From Yersinia kristensenii (GTDB lineage Bacteria > Pseudomonadota > Gammaproteobacteria > Enterobacterales > Enterobacteriaceae): a stretch of DNA of 64,000 nt. This document shows positions 1 to 9,423 of this stretch, one piece after another. The number at the start of each line of letters is the position of its first letter. The stretch's first letter is position 1. The notes under the pieces were generated by a model. That model was given only the letters and a program-made list of their open reading frames with translations, ran no database searches and was not told the origin of the DNA. The stretch lies in the NCBI RefSeq assembly GCF_900460525.1, contig NZ_UHIY01000001.1, positions 2,232,001 through 2,296,000 on the forward strand, given 5' to 3'. The position numbers were made by a program, and so were the translations under genes.

Positions 1-1
1 G

Positions 2-73
2 GTTTTTCTCGCGATGATTGATAGAGGAACCCTCGGTCTAAAAGCGGCAATGACGGATACGCCTTATGTCTGA
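2..73 (+). CDS. Possible C-terminal tail of an upstream gene (partial)
   Basis: This frame is open from the left edge of the window and ends in TGA at 71-73, while the other two forward frames stop within the first 21 bases. It would encode only about 23 residues, ending in D-T-P-Y-V. That is too short to recognise a family. It may be the end of a gene that starts outside the window, or it may be chance. Confidence 0.3.
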   Translation, partial: VFLAMIDRGTLGLKAAMTDTPYV

Positions 74-178
74 GCGCTCGACAGTAAAAATAAGGGGGAA
101 TCGCATTCATTGAAATATAGTGAATCCGGGGTAATTAGCTGTATTCTGTTCTGATGCCAAATATCTTTCGGTATTCCT

Positions 179-1426
179 ATGGTAGTGACTGACTTAGATA
201 CATTAAATATCTTGAGTACCCCGATCTGGGTGGTATTACCCAAAAATCAGGAAATACTTTTTGCTAACAAGGAAGCTCGAAAAATTGCCGGTAACAACAT
301 CCAGTTGCCGCTAGTGCGTTATGGACGTTTTTCAGCTCATGCGCAGCAGCATTTGAGTGCTTATCTCCCCGCGCTGGCTGTAGATGACCACATTGTTGAA
401 ATCTGGACTATTCAGGTAGAAAAAAATATCTTTCCTCTGAGCTGTCGGCTCTCTTTAACTCAGCTAGAACCTTATGGGGCGGTGATTATTTTTGAAGGGC
501 TTTATATTTCAGAAAGTGTCGTCACCCAACCGACCAGCCCGAGGCTATTAGCAAAAAGCTATTCTCGCGGTGAGCAGAGTTTTTACGAGCAGTTCTTCAG
601 TACCAATACTGCCCCAATGCTGCTTATTGATCCCTCGAAAGAGGGGCTGATTGTTGATGCCAATCAGGCCGCAACCCGTTTCTATGGTTATCCGCGTGAT
701 GAAATGTGCAGGAAGCACACCTGGGAAATCAATAGTATGGGAAGGGATGTATTACCGGTAATGAATGAGGTCGCCAAATTACCCGGTGGGCATAAGCCAC
801 TCAATTTTATCCATAAATTAGCCGATGGCAATACTCGCCATGTCCAAACCTATGCCGGCCCAGTTGAGTTGGATGGCATAAGATTGATGCTGTGTATCAT
901 TCATGACATTACCGAACAAAAGCGGCTGGAACAGGCATTAGAATATGCCGCGTTAAAAGATCCACTGACCGATTTGGGCAATCGGCGTCAGTTCTTTCCC
1001 TTAGTTGAACATGCACACGCCCAGAGTCAGCGCTACGGCCAACATTTCAGTTTAATTTTATTGGATGTCGACCATTTCAAAAGTATTAATGATCAACTGG
1101 GGCATCATAAGGGCGATGAGGTGCTGATTTTCCTCGCCAGAACGTTGGAGTCGATCATCCGTGAGTGCGATATTGTTTTCCGCTGGGGAGGTGAGGAATT
1201 TACTATTCTCCTACCCTCAACCAATTTGGATGGTGCATTGCAATTAGCTGAATCTATTAGAGAAACTATTGAGATGATCTGCCAACCTAACCTACCACAA
1301 CTTACGGTCAGCATCGGCGTCGCGCAACATCAGGTGGGGGAAGACACCGATAGTTTGTTTAAACGTATGGATGAAGCGCTCTATCGAGCCAAAGCATCGG
1401 GGCGCAACAGAGTGTTGGCCGCATAG
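179..1426 (+). CDS. PAS-GGDEF diguanylate cyclase
   Basis: Predicted to make cyclic di-GMP from two GTP in the cytoplasm. The 415-residue protein has a weak PAS-like region at about 10-110, a clear PAS domain at about 135-250 (ending in the typical H-D-I-T-E-Q-K linker) and a GGDEF domain from about 255 to the end. The active-site motif is GGEEF at 337-341, so the cyclase should be catalytic. An RxxD inhibitory site (R328-D331) sits five residues before it, which predicts product feedback inhibition. There is no EAL domain and no obvious membrane segment, so the PAS domain is probably the cytoplasmic sensor. It appears to be a single gene. The signal sensed cannot be read from the sequence. 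Confidence 0.9.
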   Translation: MVVTDLDTLNILSTPIWVVLPKNQEILFANKEARKIAGNNIQLPLVRYGRFSAHAQQHLSAYLPALAVDDHIVEIWTIQVEKNIFPLSCRLSLTQLEPYGAVIIFEGLYISESVVTQPTSPRLLAKSYSRGEQSFYEQFFSTNTAPMLLIDPSKEGLIVDANQAATRFYGYPRDEMCRKHTWEINSMGRDVLPVMNEVAKLPGGHKPLNFIHKLADGNTRHVQTYAGPVELDGIRLMLCIIHDITEQKRLEQALEYAALKDPLTDLGNRRQFFPLVEHAHAQSQRYGQHFSLILLDVDHFKSINDQLGHHKGDEVLIFLARTLESIIRECDIVFRWGGEEFTILLPSTNLDGALQLAESIRETIEMICQPNLPQLTVSIGVAQHQVGEDTDSLFKRMDEALYRAKASGRNRVLAA

Positions 1427-1504
1427 AGAGTTAGACCGCCAAATAAGCTAGATAAATAAAAATTAAGTAGATAACAGGCATCGATTGATGCCTTCCAATG
1501 TGAC

Positions 1505-1975
1505 TTATTCTAGCGGCAAACTTACCAGTGGTTTGACTTCGCGTAGGACAATAGTTGTTTGCATCTCTTTAATTCCTGACAGTCGACGGATGACCGACAT
1601 CGCGAAAGTGGAAAAACTGTCGAGATCCTCAGCCACCACTTGCAGTAGAAAGTCCGCATCTCCCGCGACGGCATAGCAAGCAATCACTGGTTTTAACGCT
1701 CCCACTTGCATCTCAAACAACTTCGCTTCTTCTTCACTGTGACTGTCAATTTTCACCCGGATAAAGGCCAAAATCCCCAAACCTATTTTCCGGCGATCAA
1801 TATTGGCTTGATAACCGGTAATAACGCCGCTCTCTTCAAGTTGTTTCACCCGCCGCCAACACGGGGAGGTCGCCATCCCCACTTTGTCGGCCAACTCTTG
1901 GTTAGTCATCCGGCCCGTGTGCTGTAATTGCTTTAAAATTTTTATATCTGCCGGTGTTATTAATGATGATGGCAT
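1505..1975 (-). CDS. Lrp/AsnC-family transcriptional regulator
   Basis: A 156-residue DNA-binding regulator of the feast/famine family. The N-terminal helix-turn-helix spans about residues 8-60 (with N-Q-E-L-A and C-W-R-R-V-K-Q-L-E elements) and the C-terminal RAM ligand-binding domain spans about 70-150 (with A-G-D-A-D-F-L-L). The length is typical of the family. It is transcribed away from the DUF2000 gene, with about 125 bp between them, so that gene and its own promoter are the first candidate targets. It is closer in general appearance to the DecR/YbaO group than to global Lrp, but I cannot assign an effector. Confidence 0.88.
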   Translation of the reverse strand: MPSSLITPADIKILKQLQHTGRMTNQELADKVGMATSPCWRRVKQLEESGVITGYQANIDRRKIGLGILAFIRVKIDSHSEEEAKLFEMQVGALKPVIACYAVAGDADFLLQVVAEDLDSFSTFAMSVIRRLSGIKEMQTTIVLREVKPLVSLPLE

Positions 1976-2100
1976 TTTCTACCTGATTATTGTGTTATTT
2001 GGGTGTGATTTACCCATATTAGCGGAATAAGGCTAATAAAAGAAAGCACTTACCCACGCCGGAGAGATAAGATCTTTGTACATATCATCAGTAAAAGGGC

Positions 2101-2523
2101 ATGGCTGTGGCAGAACAAATGCGGATCGCAATTATTGTTAATCCTGAGCTTCCGGTTGGCTTGGTTGCCAATACCACCAGTGCGGTGGGAATTGGTCTCG
2201 CGGCAAAATTTCCACAATTGGCAGGAGCAGTATTATCCGATTCAGAGGGGAAAGAAATTGATGTTAGCTCAAAATTGCCGGTACCTATTTTGCAAGCAAA
2301 TGCTGTACAGATGAGAGAGGTGTTGCTGAAAGCGTTGGCGGCCACTCATGAGCGGGCGATTGTGCCTTTTCCTGCATTTGCGCGCTCGATGCACAGTTAC
2401 CAGGATTATGAAGCCGCGTTTCCATTACGTTCTTTGGCTGATGAACAGTTGGATGGTTTGGGATTGGTGGGGCCGGAGAAGTGGGTGCGCTCATTGACTG
2501 GTGCATTAAAGCTGTTGCGCTAA
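2101..2523 (+). CDS. DUF2000-family protein
   Basis: A 140-residue cytoplasmic protein resembling the DUF2000 family, small proteins of unknown biochemical role related to peptidyl-tRNA hydrolase II folds. Supporting features are the early strand M-R-I-A-I-I-V-N, the glycine-rich L-P-V-G-L-V-A-N-T segment and the later segment P-F-P-A-F-A-R-S-M-H. The first ATG (2101) follows an AAAAGGG stretch, but an ATG at 2119 would start the protein right at the first strand, so the start is uncertain. It is divergent from the Lrp/AsnC gene, which suggests regulation by it. No function is claimed. Confidence 0.7.
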   Translation: MAVAEQMRIAIIVNPELPVGLVANTTSAVGIGLAAKFPQLAGAVLSDSEGKEIDVSSKLPVPILQANAVQMREVLLKALAATHERAIVPFPAFARSMHSYQDYEAAFPLRSLADEQLDGLGLVGPEKWVRSLTGALKLLR

Positions 2524-2547
2524 ATAGCCGTTTATTGCTGTGAAAAT

Positions 2548-2575
2548 AAGCGGGTTCAAGCATCGAACCCGTTTA
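2548..2575. terminator. Bidirectional hairpin between DUF2000 gene and GH31 gene
   Basis: Perfect 7-bp stem CGGGTTC/GAACCCG (2551-2557 with 2565-2571) and a 7-nt loop, between two converging genes. The minus side is followed by a T-rich run, so it probably serves mainly the glycosidase transcript. Confidence 0.65.
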
Positions 2576-2604
2576 TGATGGCCAGCTATATATTTATCCG
2601 CTGA

Positions 2605-4980
2605 TTACCCTAATTGACTTAACTGTAATTGATGACTGGCAACCCCGTTGATATACAACTTGCGCTGCTCGTGTTCCGGCAGATTAATCGTCAATTCATG
2701 CCAGGCAGGTTGATAACTTCCCGTGCGGCTGAAAGTAATATCAATGCGGTGATTATCGGTTGTCACCTGCCAGCTCAGCCATAATGCATAACCTTGCTGC
2801 CAGCGGTGACTTTCACCATCATCTTCAAACAGCATCCCACTAGATTGACCGCCCCCTTTGGTCGGATAAAGCGCCAACTCGCGTTGGGTATCTTGCGCAG
2901 CATTCACAAAAGCAATACGTCCTGACCGTGGTAGTGCGGCCCCGGCCCGTACCAACAGCGGCAGGCGTTCCAGTGGCGCATCTAAAACAATGGTTTGCCC
3001 GCCGCTATACCATTGGCCGGTATGGAAACAATACCAACCGACATGATTATCTGGCAGATAGACCTCGCGCCGGCGTTGCCCCGGCTCCACTACACTGGCA
3101 ACCAGTAAATCACGGCCCAGCATAAAGTCGTCATTTTCCGTAAACGTGCCGCTATCATGCTCATGATCGAGGAAAGTTGGGCGCAACATCGGCTCATCAT
3201 CATGAGTGGCTTGCCATTGTAATGTATAAAAGTAAGGTAATAGCCGATAGCGTAATGCCATTGCATCGCGAATCATTGGCGTGGCTGCGGGATACATCCA
3301 CGGCTCATTGACAGTGTTATCGTCATTCCATGAGTGAATGGTAAATCGCGGATGCATCACGCCGTTTTGTACCCAGCGAATAAATAATTCAGCTTCCGGT
3401 TTATCCCCCGAAAAACCGCCGACATCATGACCGAGGTTATACAACCCAGACAGGCTCATGCCCAGCCCCATGCGGATGTTATAGCGCAGCGTTTGCCAAC
3501 TGGTACGGTTATCACCACTCCAGGTTTGGGCGTAGCGCTGCATCCCGGCACAGCCGGAGCGTGATATTAAATATGGGCGCATATCTGGCGCAAATGCCTG
3601 TTGAGCTTCCATTGAGGCCCGCATCATCAGCAAAGGCATTACCGGTCTGATGTGTTTGATGGCAATAGATTCACCGAATCCATTGCATCGCGCTTCGCCA
3701 TCCCACACTTCGTATTCATTATTATCATTCCAGGTTGAGCCAATACCCAGTTCTAACAGTTGCTTAGTGACGTTTTCCTGCCACCAATCCACGGTTTTTG
3801 GGTTGGTAAAATCAAGGTGAGAACCTTCGTCGTCCCAAAATGAGGAGCGCTCCGGCAGCCCGGTTTCGCCATCACAAATAAATAAGCCGCGCTCTGCAAC
3901 TTCCTGATATTTAGGATGATCCTGCAATAGGCAAGGTTTGATATTGGCAGCCAATTTGATACCGGCTTGCAAAAACGCCTGGCTCATTACTTTTGGCTGC
4001 GGCACTTTGTCGTTATTCCAGTTAAAAACATAGCGCTTATTATTGATGGAGGTATAGCCGGACGAGAGCTGGAATGAGTCACAGGGAATATCATGCTGTT
4101 GACACAAAGTAATGAACTTTTGTAATTGCACCTGTGCATCGGGGGCATCGGTATAGTGCATGGTGGAGCCGCTATAGCCGAGACTCCATTTCGGGCCAAA
4201 TTGGGTTTTACCGGTCAGGCGAACAAAGGCTTTAGTGACATCCAGCACTTTCGGGCCGAGGAACATATAGTAATCAAGGTCACCCGCTTCGGCCTGATAA
4301 CGGCGATAAGCCAGATGATAATTATCAATCTCGTTACCTAAATCCAACCAACAACTGCTTAAATTGTCATAAAACAGGCCGAAACTCACATCATCGCGGC
4401 GAGTAATGGTGAACGGAATATGCTTGTAAAGTGGGTCAGTGCTGGCGGCGTTGTACCCCATGGCATCTAAATTACGCATTTCAAAACGGCGACCAGCACG
4501 GTTAAGGTCACCGGCTTTCTCACCCAGTCCATAATATTGCTCATTAGGATAGCGGCGTTGATAGTGAGCAATCGCTTCTCCTTGTGGGCTGAGTAAATAA
4601 GCGCTGGTTGGTCTATCTGCTGCTAGAGGCTGCCATTCGCCGTGCTGATTTTTATATTCCCACTCCAAATACAGCGGTTGATGAATAGTGGCTCGCAAGC
4701 AGTCGGTGGTCACTATCAATTGTTGTTCATGGCGCTGCAACTGATAACCCGGCACGGAGAAACCCGCCAGACTCAGGCGATCACGCCCAGACCACGGAAC
4801 ATCTCCTTCTGGCGCGATGCTCCAGGTGCGGTTCAGTGCCAGCTCGCCATTGCGTTTAATCAGCACGCGGCAGAGGTTTGGCTCTAATACATATAGACAA
4901 AATATATGACGGTCATCGACCAGTAGTTCCAGGTGATCAGGATATTCATTGATTAATGACCAGTTTTTTAATGTTTTCAT
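2605..4980 (-). CDS. Glycoside hydrolase family 31 alpha-glycosidase
   Basis: Predicted retaining alpha-glycosidase (alpha-glucosidase or alpha-xylosidase type), 791 residues with no signal peptide, so cytoplasmic. An N-terminal beta-sandwich (about 1-250) precedes the (beta/alpha)8 barrel. The catalytic nucleophile is D419 in W-N-D-N-N-E and the acid/base is D490 in T-W-S-G-D-N. C-terminal beta domains follow. It lies 27 bp after the MFS transporter gene in the same direction, which suggests one operon in which the transporter imports an oligosaccharide or glycoside and this enzyme cleaves it. Control is probably by the divergent LacI-type regulator and CRP. The exact substrate cannot be told from sequence alone. 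Confidence 0.9.
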   Translation of the reverse strand: MKTLKNWSLINEYPDHLELLVDDRHIFCLYVLEPNLCRVLIKRNGELALNRTWSIAPEGDVPWSGRDRLSLAGFSVPGYQLQRHEQQLIVTTDCLRATIHQPLYLEWEYKNQHGEWQPLAADRPTSAYLLSPQGEAIAHYQRRYPNEQYYGLGEKAGDLNRAGRRFEMRNLDAMGYNAASTDPLYKHIPFTITRRDDVSFGLFYDNLSSCWLDLGNEIDNYHLAYRRYQAEAGDLDYYMFLGPKVLDVTKAFVRLTGKTQFGPKWSLGYSGSTMHYTDAPDAQVQLQKFITLCQQHDIPCDSFQLSSGYTSINNKRYVFNWNNDKVPQPKVMSQAFLQAGIKLAANIKPCLLQDHPKYQEVAERGLFICDGETGLPERSSFWDDEGSHLDFTNPKTVDWWQENVTKQLLELGIGSTWNDNNEYEVWDGEARCNGFGESIAIKHIRPVMPLLMMRASMEAQQAFAPDMRPYLISRSGCAGMQRYAQTWSGDNRTSWQTLRYNIRMGLGMSLSGLYNLGHDVGGFSGDKPEAELFIRWVQNGVMHPRFTIHSWNDDNTVNEPWMYPAATPMIRDAMALRYRLLPYFYTLQWQATHDDEPMLRPTFLDHEHDSGTFTENDDFMLGRDLLVASVVEPGQRRREVYLPDNHVGWYCFHTGQWYSGGQTIVLDAPLERLPLLVRAGAALPRSGRIAFVNAAQDTQRELALYPTKGGGQSSGMLFEDDGESHRWQQGYALWLSWQVTTDNHRIDITFSRTGSYQPAWHELTINLPEHEQRKLYINGVASHQLQLSQLG

Positions 4981-5007
4981 CTTAGTTTATCTCTTAAAGG
5001 TATCGCA

Positions 5008-6315
5008 TCAGGCGGCCGGTTGATTTTTATTACGGCGCTCAGCAAACAGGGAGACCAGGAACACGGCACCAATCAAATCGAAGAAGCCCATGGCGATAAA
5101 TAGTGGGTTAAAGCCGATGGTGTCGGACACGGCGCCGATTAATAAAGTAAACAGGAAGCTGGCTATCCAGGCCGAAGAACCCCGTAGCCCGTTGACAGTA
5201 GCAACCTGATTTTTATCAAAAGATTCAACTACTAATGCGCTGAGCATGCAGGAGATAACCTGATGACCAAAGCCGCCAATCGAGATTAATGCAATCGCCA
5301 GATAGGGGCTTTGGGTAATGGCAACAAAGGCCAGTGAGACCATCATGAAGGCGCCGGTGACTGAACTGGCCACCACCGAGTTAATGCGGCTGCAACCGAA
5401 CCATTTTTGATAAAGTTTGGTTAAGTAGCCACTGGCAACACTGCCGATATCTGCCGCGAGGAAGGGCAGCCAGGCGAACATGGCGATTTGCTTCAAATCC
5501 ATGCCGCGCTCGGTCGCTAAATACAGCGGAACCCAGAAACTAAACACGGCCCAGGCCGGTTCCGCCAGGAATGCGGGGATAGCAATGCCGTAGAATTTCT
5601 TGTTTTTACTGAGGATAGCTAAGGATTTTAGGAATGGCAGCCGTGGTAATACAGGCTCATTATCCTGATGAATCAGTTCAAATTCTTCTTTGCTCAGATT
5701 GGGGTGGGTATCTGGTGAATGATAAAAACGCCACCATAACAGCACCCACACCATGGCTAAGGCACCGGAGAAAAGAAAGGCGCCTTGCCAGCCGAGAGCA
5801 ACATGGGCCAGCACGATAATCGGTGGTGCTAACATCGCACCGATAGAGAAGCCGACGCCAGCCCAGCCCGCCGCAATAGGGCGCTCTTTTTTCGGGAACC
5901 AGTCCGAAATAGCTTTGGCGTTTGCTGGTGTGGCGGCGGCTTCAGCACTGCCCATAAAGAAGCGCAATACGGCCAGTTGGAACCAGGTGCCCGCCCCAGC
6001 GTGCATCATACACACCACCGCCCAAACGCTGGCGCAGATCAGGAACCCCATCTTCAAACCGATGACATCGATTAACCAGCCACAGAGCGGCTGAAATACG
6101 GTGTAAGCCAACTGGAATGATGCCACTATCCATGAATATTGTTCAGTGGTCATATTCAGGCTGGTTTTTAATTCAGGGGCGAGGATACCCAGCGAGTTAC
6201 GGGTAATATAGTTAACAGTAACCCCAAGTAAAAATAGCGCCAGCATCCACCAGCGTAATGACTTTATTTTCCGTCGCCCAACCACTTTTGCGGATTGATT
6301 AACCTCAACACTCAT
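5008..6315 (-). CDS. MFS transporter, ACS (anion:cation symporter) type
   Basis: A 435-residue, 12-segment inner-membrane symporter resembling the ACS family (hexuronate/galactonate-type carriers such as ExuT). The N-terminal segment carries the family-like N-Y-I-T-R-N-S-L, and the loop between segments 2 and 3 has G-W-L-I-D-V-I-G-L-K. It is the first gene of the unit with the GH31 enzyme, so the likely cargo is a sugar or glycoside that the enzyme hydrolyses. ACS members usually move organic anions, so an acidic sugar is possible. The promoter region upstream has a CRP site and LacI-type palindromes. Confidence 0.87.
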   Translation of the reverse strand: MSVEVNQSAKVVGRRKIKSLRWWMLALFLLGVTVNYITRNSLGILAPELKTSLNMTTEQYSWIVASFQLAYTVFQPLCGWLIDVIGLKMGFLICASVWAVVCMMHAGAGTWFQLAVLRFFMGSAEAAATPANAKAISDWFPKKERPIAAGWAGVGFSIGAMLAPPIIVLAHVALGWQGAFLFSGALAMVWVLLWWRFYHSPDTHPNLSKEEFELIHQDNEPVLPRLPFLKSLAILSKNKKFYGIAIPAFLAEPAWAVFSFWVPLYLATERGMDLKQIAMFAWLPFLAADIGSVASGYLTKLYQKWFGCSRINSVVASSVTGAFMMVSLAFVAITQSPYLAIALISIGGFGHQVISCMLSALVVESFDKNQVATVNGLRGSSAWIASFLFTLLIGAVSDTIGFNPLFIAMGFFDLIGAVFLVSLFAERRNKNQPAA

Positions 6316-6412
6316 CCCAGCCTCCTAGTGTTAGTCGGTAGCAAATTAACCGGACCAACTTATTGTTTTGGTAAGATCCATTTTTGGTTATTAAGATTAA
6401 GCTGAGTTTTAA

Positions 6413-6428
6413 TGTGATTTAACTCACG
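6413..6428. promoter_or_regulatory. Predicted CRP (cAMP receptor protein) site
   Basis: TGTGA-N6-TCACG, one mismatch from the TGTGA-N6-TCACA consensus, in the divergent region between the MFS/GH31 unit and the LacI-type regulator. It fits catabolite control of a sugar operon. Confidence 0.65.
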
Positions 6429-6514
6429 CTAAATTAGGCCAATAAACAATAACAAATTGATATTGTTGATATTTTTATATTTAATCAAAAATAACCGGAC
6501 TGATAAGTTTTTAA

Positions 6515-6530
6515 AATTGGTTTACCAAAA
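6515..6530. promoter_or_regulatory. Candidate operator palindrome for the LacI-type regulator
   Basis: TTGGT-TT-ACCAA, a perfect 5-bp inverted repeat at 6517-6528 flanked by A/T. A related half-site, TTTTGGTTA, lies just downstream, and AACCGGAC occurs at about 6348 and 6493. LacI-family operators are palindromes of about this size. Which element is the true operator is a guess. Confidence 0.4.
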
Positions 6531-6707
6531 CTTGATTATTTTGGTTAAAACAAGGTAACTAGCTTAAATTGGCTTTAATACGCGTTTTTTTGAAAAAATT
6601 TTCATAAGCTGAGTAATATTTCAGCATTTATATTGGATAGCGCCCTGAATAAGGGATTCATGGGGCATGAAAATTTTTTCATTTGCTAATTTGAGAGAGA
6701 TCACAAA

Positions 6708-7790
6708 ATGAATGGAAAGCTAAAAATACAAGAAATAGCTAATCAGACTGGCCTTTCAATTAGCACTGTATCCAGAGTTTTAGCCGGCAAAGCGAATACC
6801 AGCGCGAAAGCAAAACAGCGGGTTATGGCCTATGCGCAGTCACAGGGGATTTTACAGAATTTATCTAGTGGGCGATTAATGCTCAATAACATTATGGTAT
6901 TTGCACCACATCGGGCCTTTGATGTGCGCACTGATATCTTTTACTACAAAGTCATTCAGGGAATAACGCAAGCAGTCAGTCAACATGAGGTGATGATTCG
7001 CTATTGCGGGCTATCTGAAACTCACTGCGATATCGCTCTATTTCTGGAAAAAATGACCCATCCTCAGACGGAAGCGGCAATTATTATTGGCATCGATGAC
7101 CCGCGTATTCATACTTTAGCGGCTGGCGTGCATAAACCCTCGGTATTAATAAATTGTCGCGACCAAGAAATGTCACTGGACAGTGTTTCTCCTGATCACC
7201 AATTGATCGGTGAATTTTCTGCCAACTATCTGATACAACAAGGGCATCGGCGTATTTTAACCTTGCAATGTTTACGGCGTAATACTATGGAATTGCGGTT
7301 GGTGGGAATTAAAGAGGCATTCGCCAGCAATAATATGCATTTTGATGATAACCAACATCTGGTGACCACTCACGGCTTTGGTGCAGAAGAAGCTGAGCAG
7401 GCCATCACTGCCTTTATGGCTGGCTGTGAGGATAAGAGCCAACTGCCCACGGCTATCTTGGCGGGGGGCGATTATATGGCGGTTGGCGCTGTTAATGCAC
7501 TGAATAAATTGAATATAAATGTGCCAGAGAGTATTTCAGTTATGAGCATGGATGGCTTTAATTTGGCAGAAATTCATGATGTTCCGCTCACGGCGGTGCA
7601 TGTTCCGCGCGATGAATTGGGGGCGGAAGCTATCCAGTTATTACAACGGCGTTTATTGCGGCCCGATGCCCCTTTTAGCAATACTCTTTTGCAAGGCAAA
7701 TTGGTTGTTCGCTCATCGGTGAAGCAGGTTAATCAGAAAAGAACCCTGCCTGCGGCCAATAAGACGACGGATCAGTTATATGATTTGTAA
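6708..7790 (+). CDS. LacI-family transcriptional regulator
   Basis: A 360-residue repressor-type protein. The N-terminal LacI helix-turn-helix is at about residues 5-30 (I-Q-E-I-A-N-Q-T-G-L-S-I-S-T-V-S-R-V-L-A), followed by a hinge and a periplasmic-binding-protein-like sugar-sensing domain (about 60-340) with the usual S-V-M-S-M-D-G-F-N strand. It is divergent from the MFS-GH31 unit across 392 bp, the classic arrangement for a local sugar-operon regulator. The ligand is probably the transported glycoside or a product of it. Confidence 0.92.
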   Translation: MNGKLKIQEIANQTGLSISTVSRVLAGKANTSAKAKQRVMAYAQSQGILQNLSSGRLMLNNIMVFAPHRAFDVRTDIFYYKVIQGITQAVSQHEVMIRYCGLSETHCDIALFLEKMTHPQTEAAIIIGIDDPRIHTLAAGVHKPSVLINCRDQEMSLDSVSPDHQLIGEFSANYLIQQGHRRILTLQCLRRNTMELRLVGIKEAFASNNMHFDDNQHLVTTHGFGAEEAEQAITAFMAGCEDKSQLPTAILAGGDYMAVGAVNALNKLNINVPESISVMSMDGFNLAEIHDVPLTAVHVPRDELGAEAIQLLQRRLLRPDAPFSNTLLQGKLVVRSSVKQVNQKRTLPAANKTTDQLYDL

Positions 7791-7948
7791 TACTCATGTG
7801 ATGCCAGAATAGTTTACGCCAATAAGGGGCGATTCCCCACAATCAGGCAGTTAGCGCTATAGTTTATGGTTAGGTTACCCGCTAACGGGATTGAAAAAAT
7901 CGGGAATAGACATAAATAGGTTTTATCTAAGTCTGATGGGGATATACC

Positions 7949-8075
7949 TATACTCTAAATAATTCGAGTTGCAGGAAGGCGGCAGGTGAGAGAATCCCGA
8001 TGAGCTTACATAAGTAAGTGATTCGGGTTATTGAGCGCAGCCAACACACATGTAGCTTGAAGTATGGCGGGTATA
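7949..8075. repeat. ERIC element (127 bp)
   Basis: A full-length enterobacterial repetitive intergenic consensus element. It begins TATACTCTAAATAATTCG, contains the diagnostic core GAGCTTACATAAGTAAGTGA and ends AGTATGGCGGGTATA. Its length is exactly the canonical 127 bp, with inverted-repeat ends. It fills most of the 315-bp gap before cbpA, ending about 30 bp upstream of the start, so it would be transcribed as part of the 5' region if the cbpA promoter lies before it. I see nothing else distinctive in the gap. Confidence 0.93.
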
Positions 8076-8105
8076 ATTGAACATTGAATGTAAGGATATA
8101 ACCGC

Positions 8106-9062
8106 ATGGAATTCAAAGACTATTATGCAGTTATGGGCGTCGAGCCCACAGCTTCCCTAAAAGAGATTAAAACAGCCTATCGCCGGCTGGCACGTAAGTA
8201 CCACCCGGATGTTAGTTCTGAAGCTAATGCAGAGAGTAAGTTTAAAGAAGTTGCCGAGGCTTACGAAGTATTAAAGGATACCGAGCGGCGAGCTGAGTAT
8301 GACGAGTTAAGATTGCACCGTAATGACCCAGGGTTTGGCCAGCATCAGTTTGGTCAACGACAGGCTGCTGGTGGTCAACAATGGCACAGCCGTGCCGGTG
8401 GCGACGCTCACGACTACTCAGACTTTTTCGAATCCTTCTTTGGTCACCGTGCCTCTTCAGCTAAACACTCATCTCACCGAGCATCTCATGGGGTGCGCGG
8501 GCAGGATCTTGAGATGGAGTTCCCCCTCTTTTTAGAAGAAACGTTAGCTGAACAAACTCGGTCGATCTCTTACAAAATACCGACCATTGATGAATCCGGC
8601 TTCCCGGGTGCTGAAACCTCGAAGACATTGAAAGTAAAAATTCCTGCCGGTGTGGGTGATGGTGAGCGCATTCGCCTTAAAGGGCAGGGGGCGCCGGGTA
8701 TTGCAGGCGGAGCCAATGGTGATTTATTCCTGATTATTCGTATTGCACCACATCCGTTATTTGATATTGATGGTCAGAATTTACAAATAGTCGTACCGCT
8801 AGCCCCATGGGAAGCGGCATTGGGTGCCAGTGTTGAGGTGCCAACACTGACGGGAAAAATTGCCTTAACCATTCCAGCGGGTAGCCAAAGTGGTCAGCGG
8901 TTACGCATCAAAGGCAAAGGTCTGGTCAGTAAAAAAGGCACTGGCGATCTGTACGCAATCCTTAAAGTGGTCATGCCACCGAAACCAGATGAGAAAACGC
9001 GGGCGCTTTGGCAACAACTGTCAGAGCAGGCGGCATTTAATCCTCGGACTGGATGGGAGTAA
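8106..9062 (+). CDS. cbpA: Curved-DNA-binding protein CbpA, DnaJ-like co-chaperone
   Basis: CbpA is a DnaJ paralogue that stimulates DnaK and also binds curved DNA in the nucleoid in stationary phase. The 318-residue protein has an N-terminal J domain with the catalytic HPD triad at 33-35, a Gly/Ser/His-rich linker (about 75-130) and two C-terminal beta-sandwich substrate-binding domains. It lacks the zinc-finger repeats of DnaJ, as CbpA does. cbpM follows 6 bp downstream, as in E. coli. An AAGGA ribosome site lies before the ATG. Confidence 0.96.
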   Translation: MEFKDYYAVMGVEPTASLKEIKTAYRRLARKYHPDVSSEANAESKFKEVAEAYEVLKDTERRAEYDELRLHRNDPGFGQHQFGQRQAAGGQQWHSRAGGDAHDYSDFFESFFGHRASSAKHSSHRASHGVRGQDLEMEFPLFLEETLAEQTRSISYKIPTIDESGFPGAETSKTLKVKIPAGVGDGERIRLKGQGAPGIAGGANGDLFLIIRIAPHPLFDIDGQNLQIVVPLAPWEAALGASVEVPTLTGKIALTIPAGSQSGQRLRIKGKGLVSKKGTGDLYAILKVVMPPKPDEKTRALWQQLSEQAAFNPRTGWE

Positions 9063-9068
9063 CAGAGT

Positions 9069-9374
9069 ATGGCTGATATCGAAATTACCTACACCGTAAC
9101 TGAATTATGCCAGTCAACGGGGATAATGCAGGATGAATTGGTCGAGGTCGTCGGGCTGGGAGTGATTGTGCCGTTAGAGCCCACGGCCAGGGTTTGGGTT
9201 TTTGATGCGGATGCATTGAGCTGTCTGAAACGCGCCCGGCGCTTGCAAAATGAGTTAGATCTGGACTGGTCAGGCGTCGCCATGACCTTGACTCTGCTGG
9301 AGAGAATTGACCAGCTCAAGAAAGAAAACGACCAATTGCGCAGGCAGCTCGACCGTTTTGTTCAAACATCTTAA
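9069..9374 (+). CDS. cbpM: Chaperone modulator CbpM
   Basis: A 101-residue protein that binds the J domain of CbpA and blocks both its co-chaperone and its DNA-binding activity. It shows the MerR-like N-terminal fold (about 1-60) and a C-terminal coiled-coil helix rich in L-K-K-E-N-D-Q-L-R-R-Q-L. Size and position directly after cbpA match the E. coli pair, and the two are almost certainly co-transcribed. Confidence 0.94.
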   Translation: MADIEITYTVTELCQSTGIMQDELVEVVGLGVIVPLEPTARVWVFDADALSCLKRARRLQNELDLDWSGVAMTLTLLERIDQLKKENDQLRRQLDRFVQTS

Positions 9375-9385
9375 TAAGACTAACA

Positions 9386-9414
9386 CGGGTTGGTGCTTAT
9401 AACAGCCCAACCCG
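9386..9414. terminator. Hairpin between cbpM and the converging oxidoreductase gene
   Basis: 8-bp perfect stem CGGGTTGG/CCAACCCG with a 13-nt loop between convergent genes. T-tracts are poor on both sides, so termination strength is uncertain. Confidence 0.5.
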
Positions 9415-9423
9415 ATGCTGACT

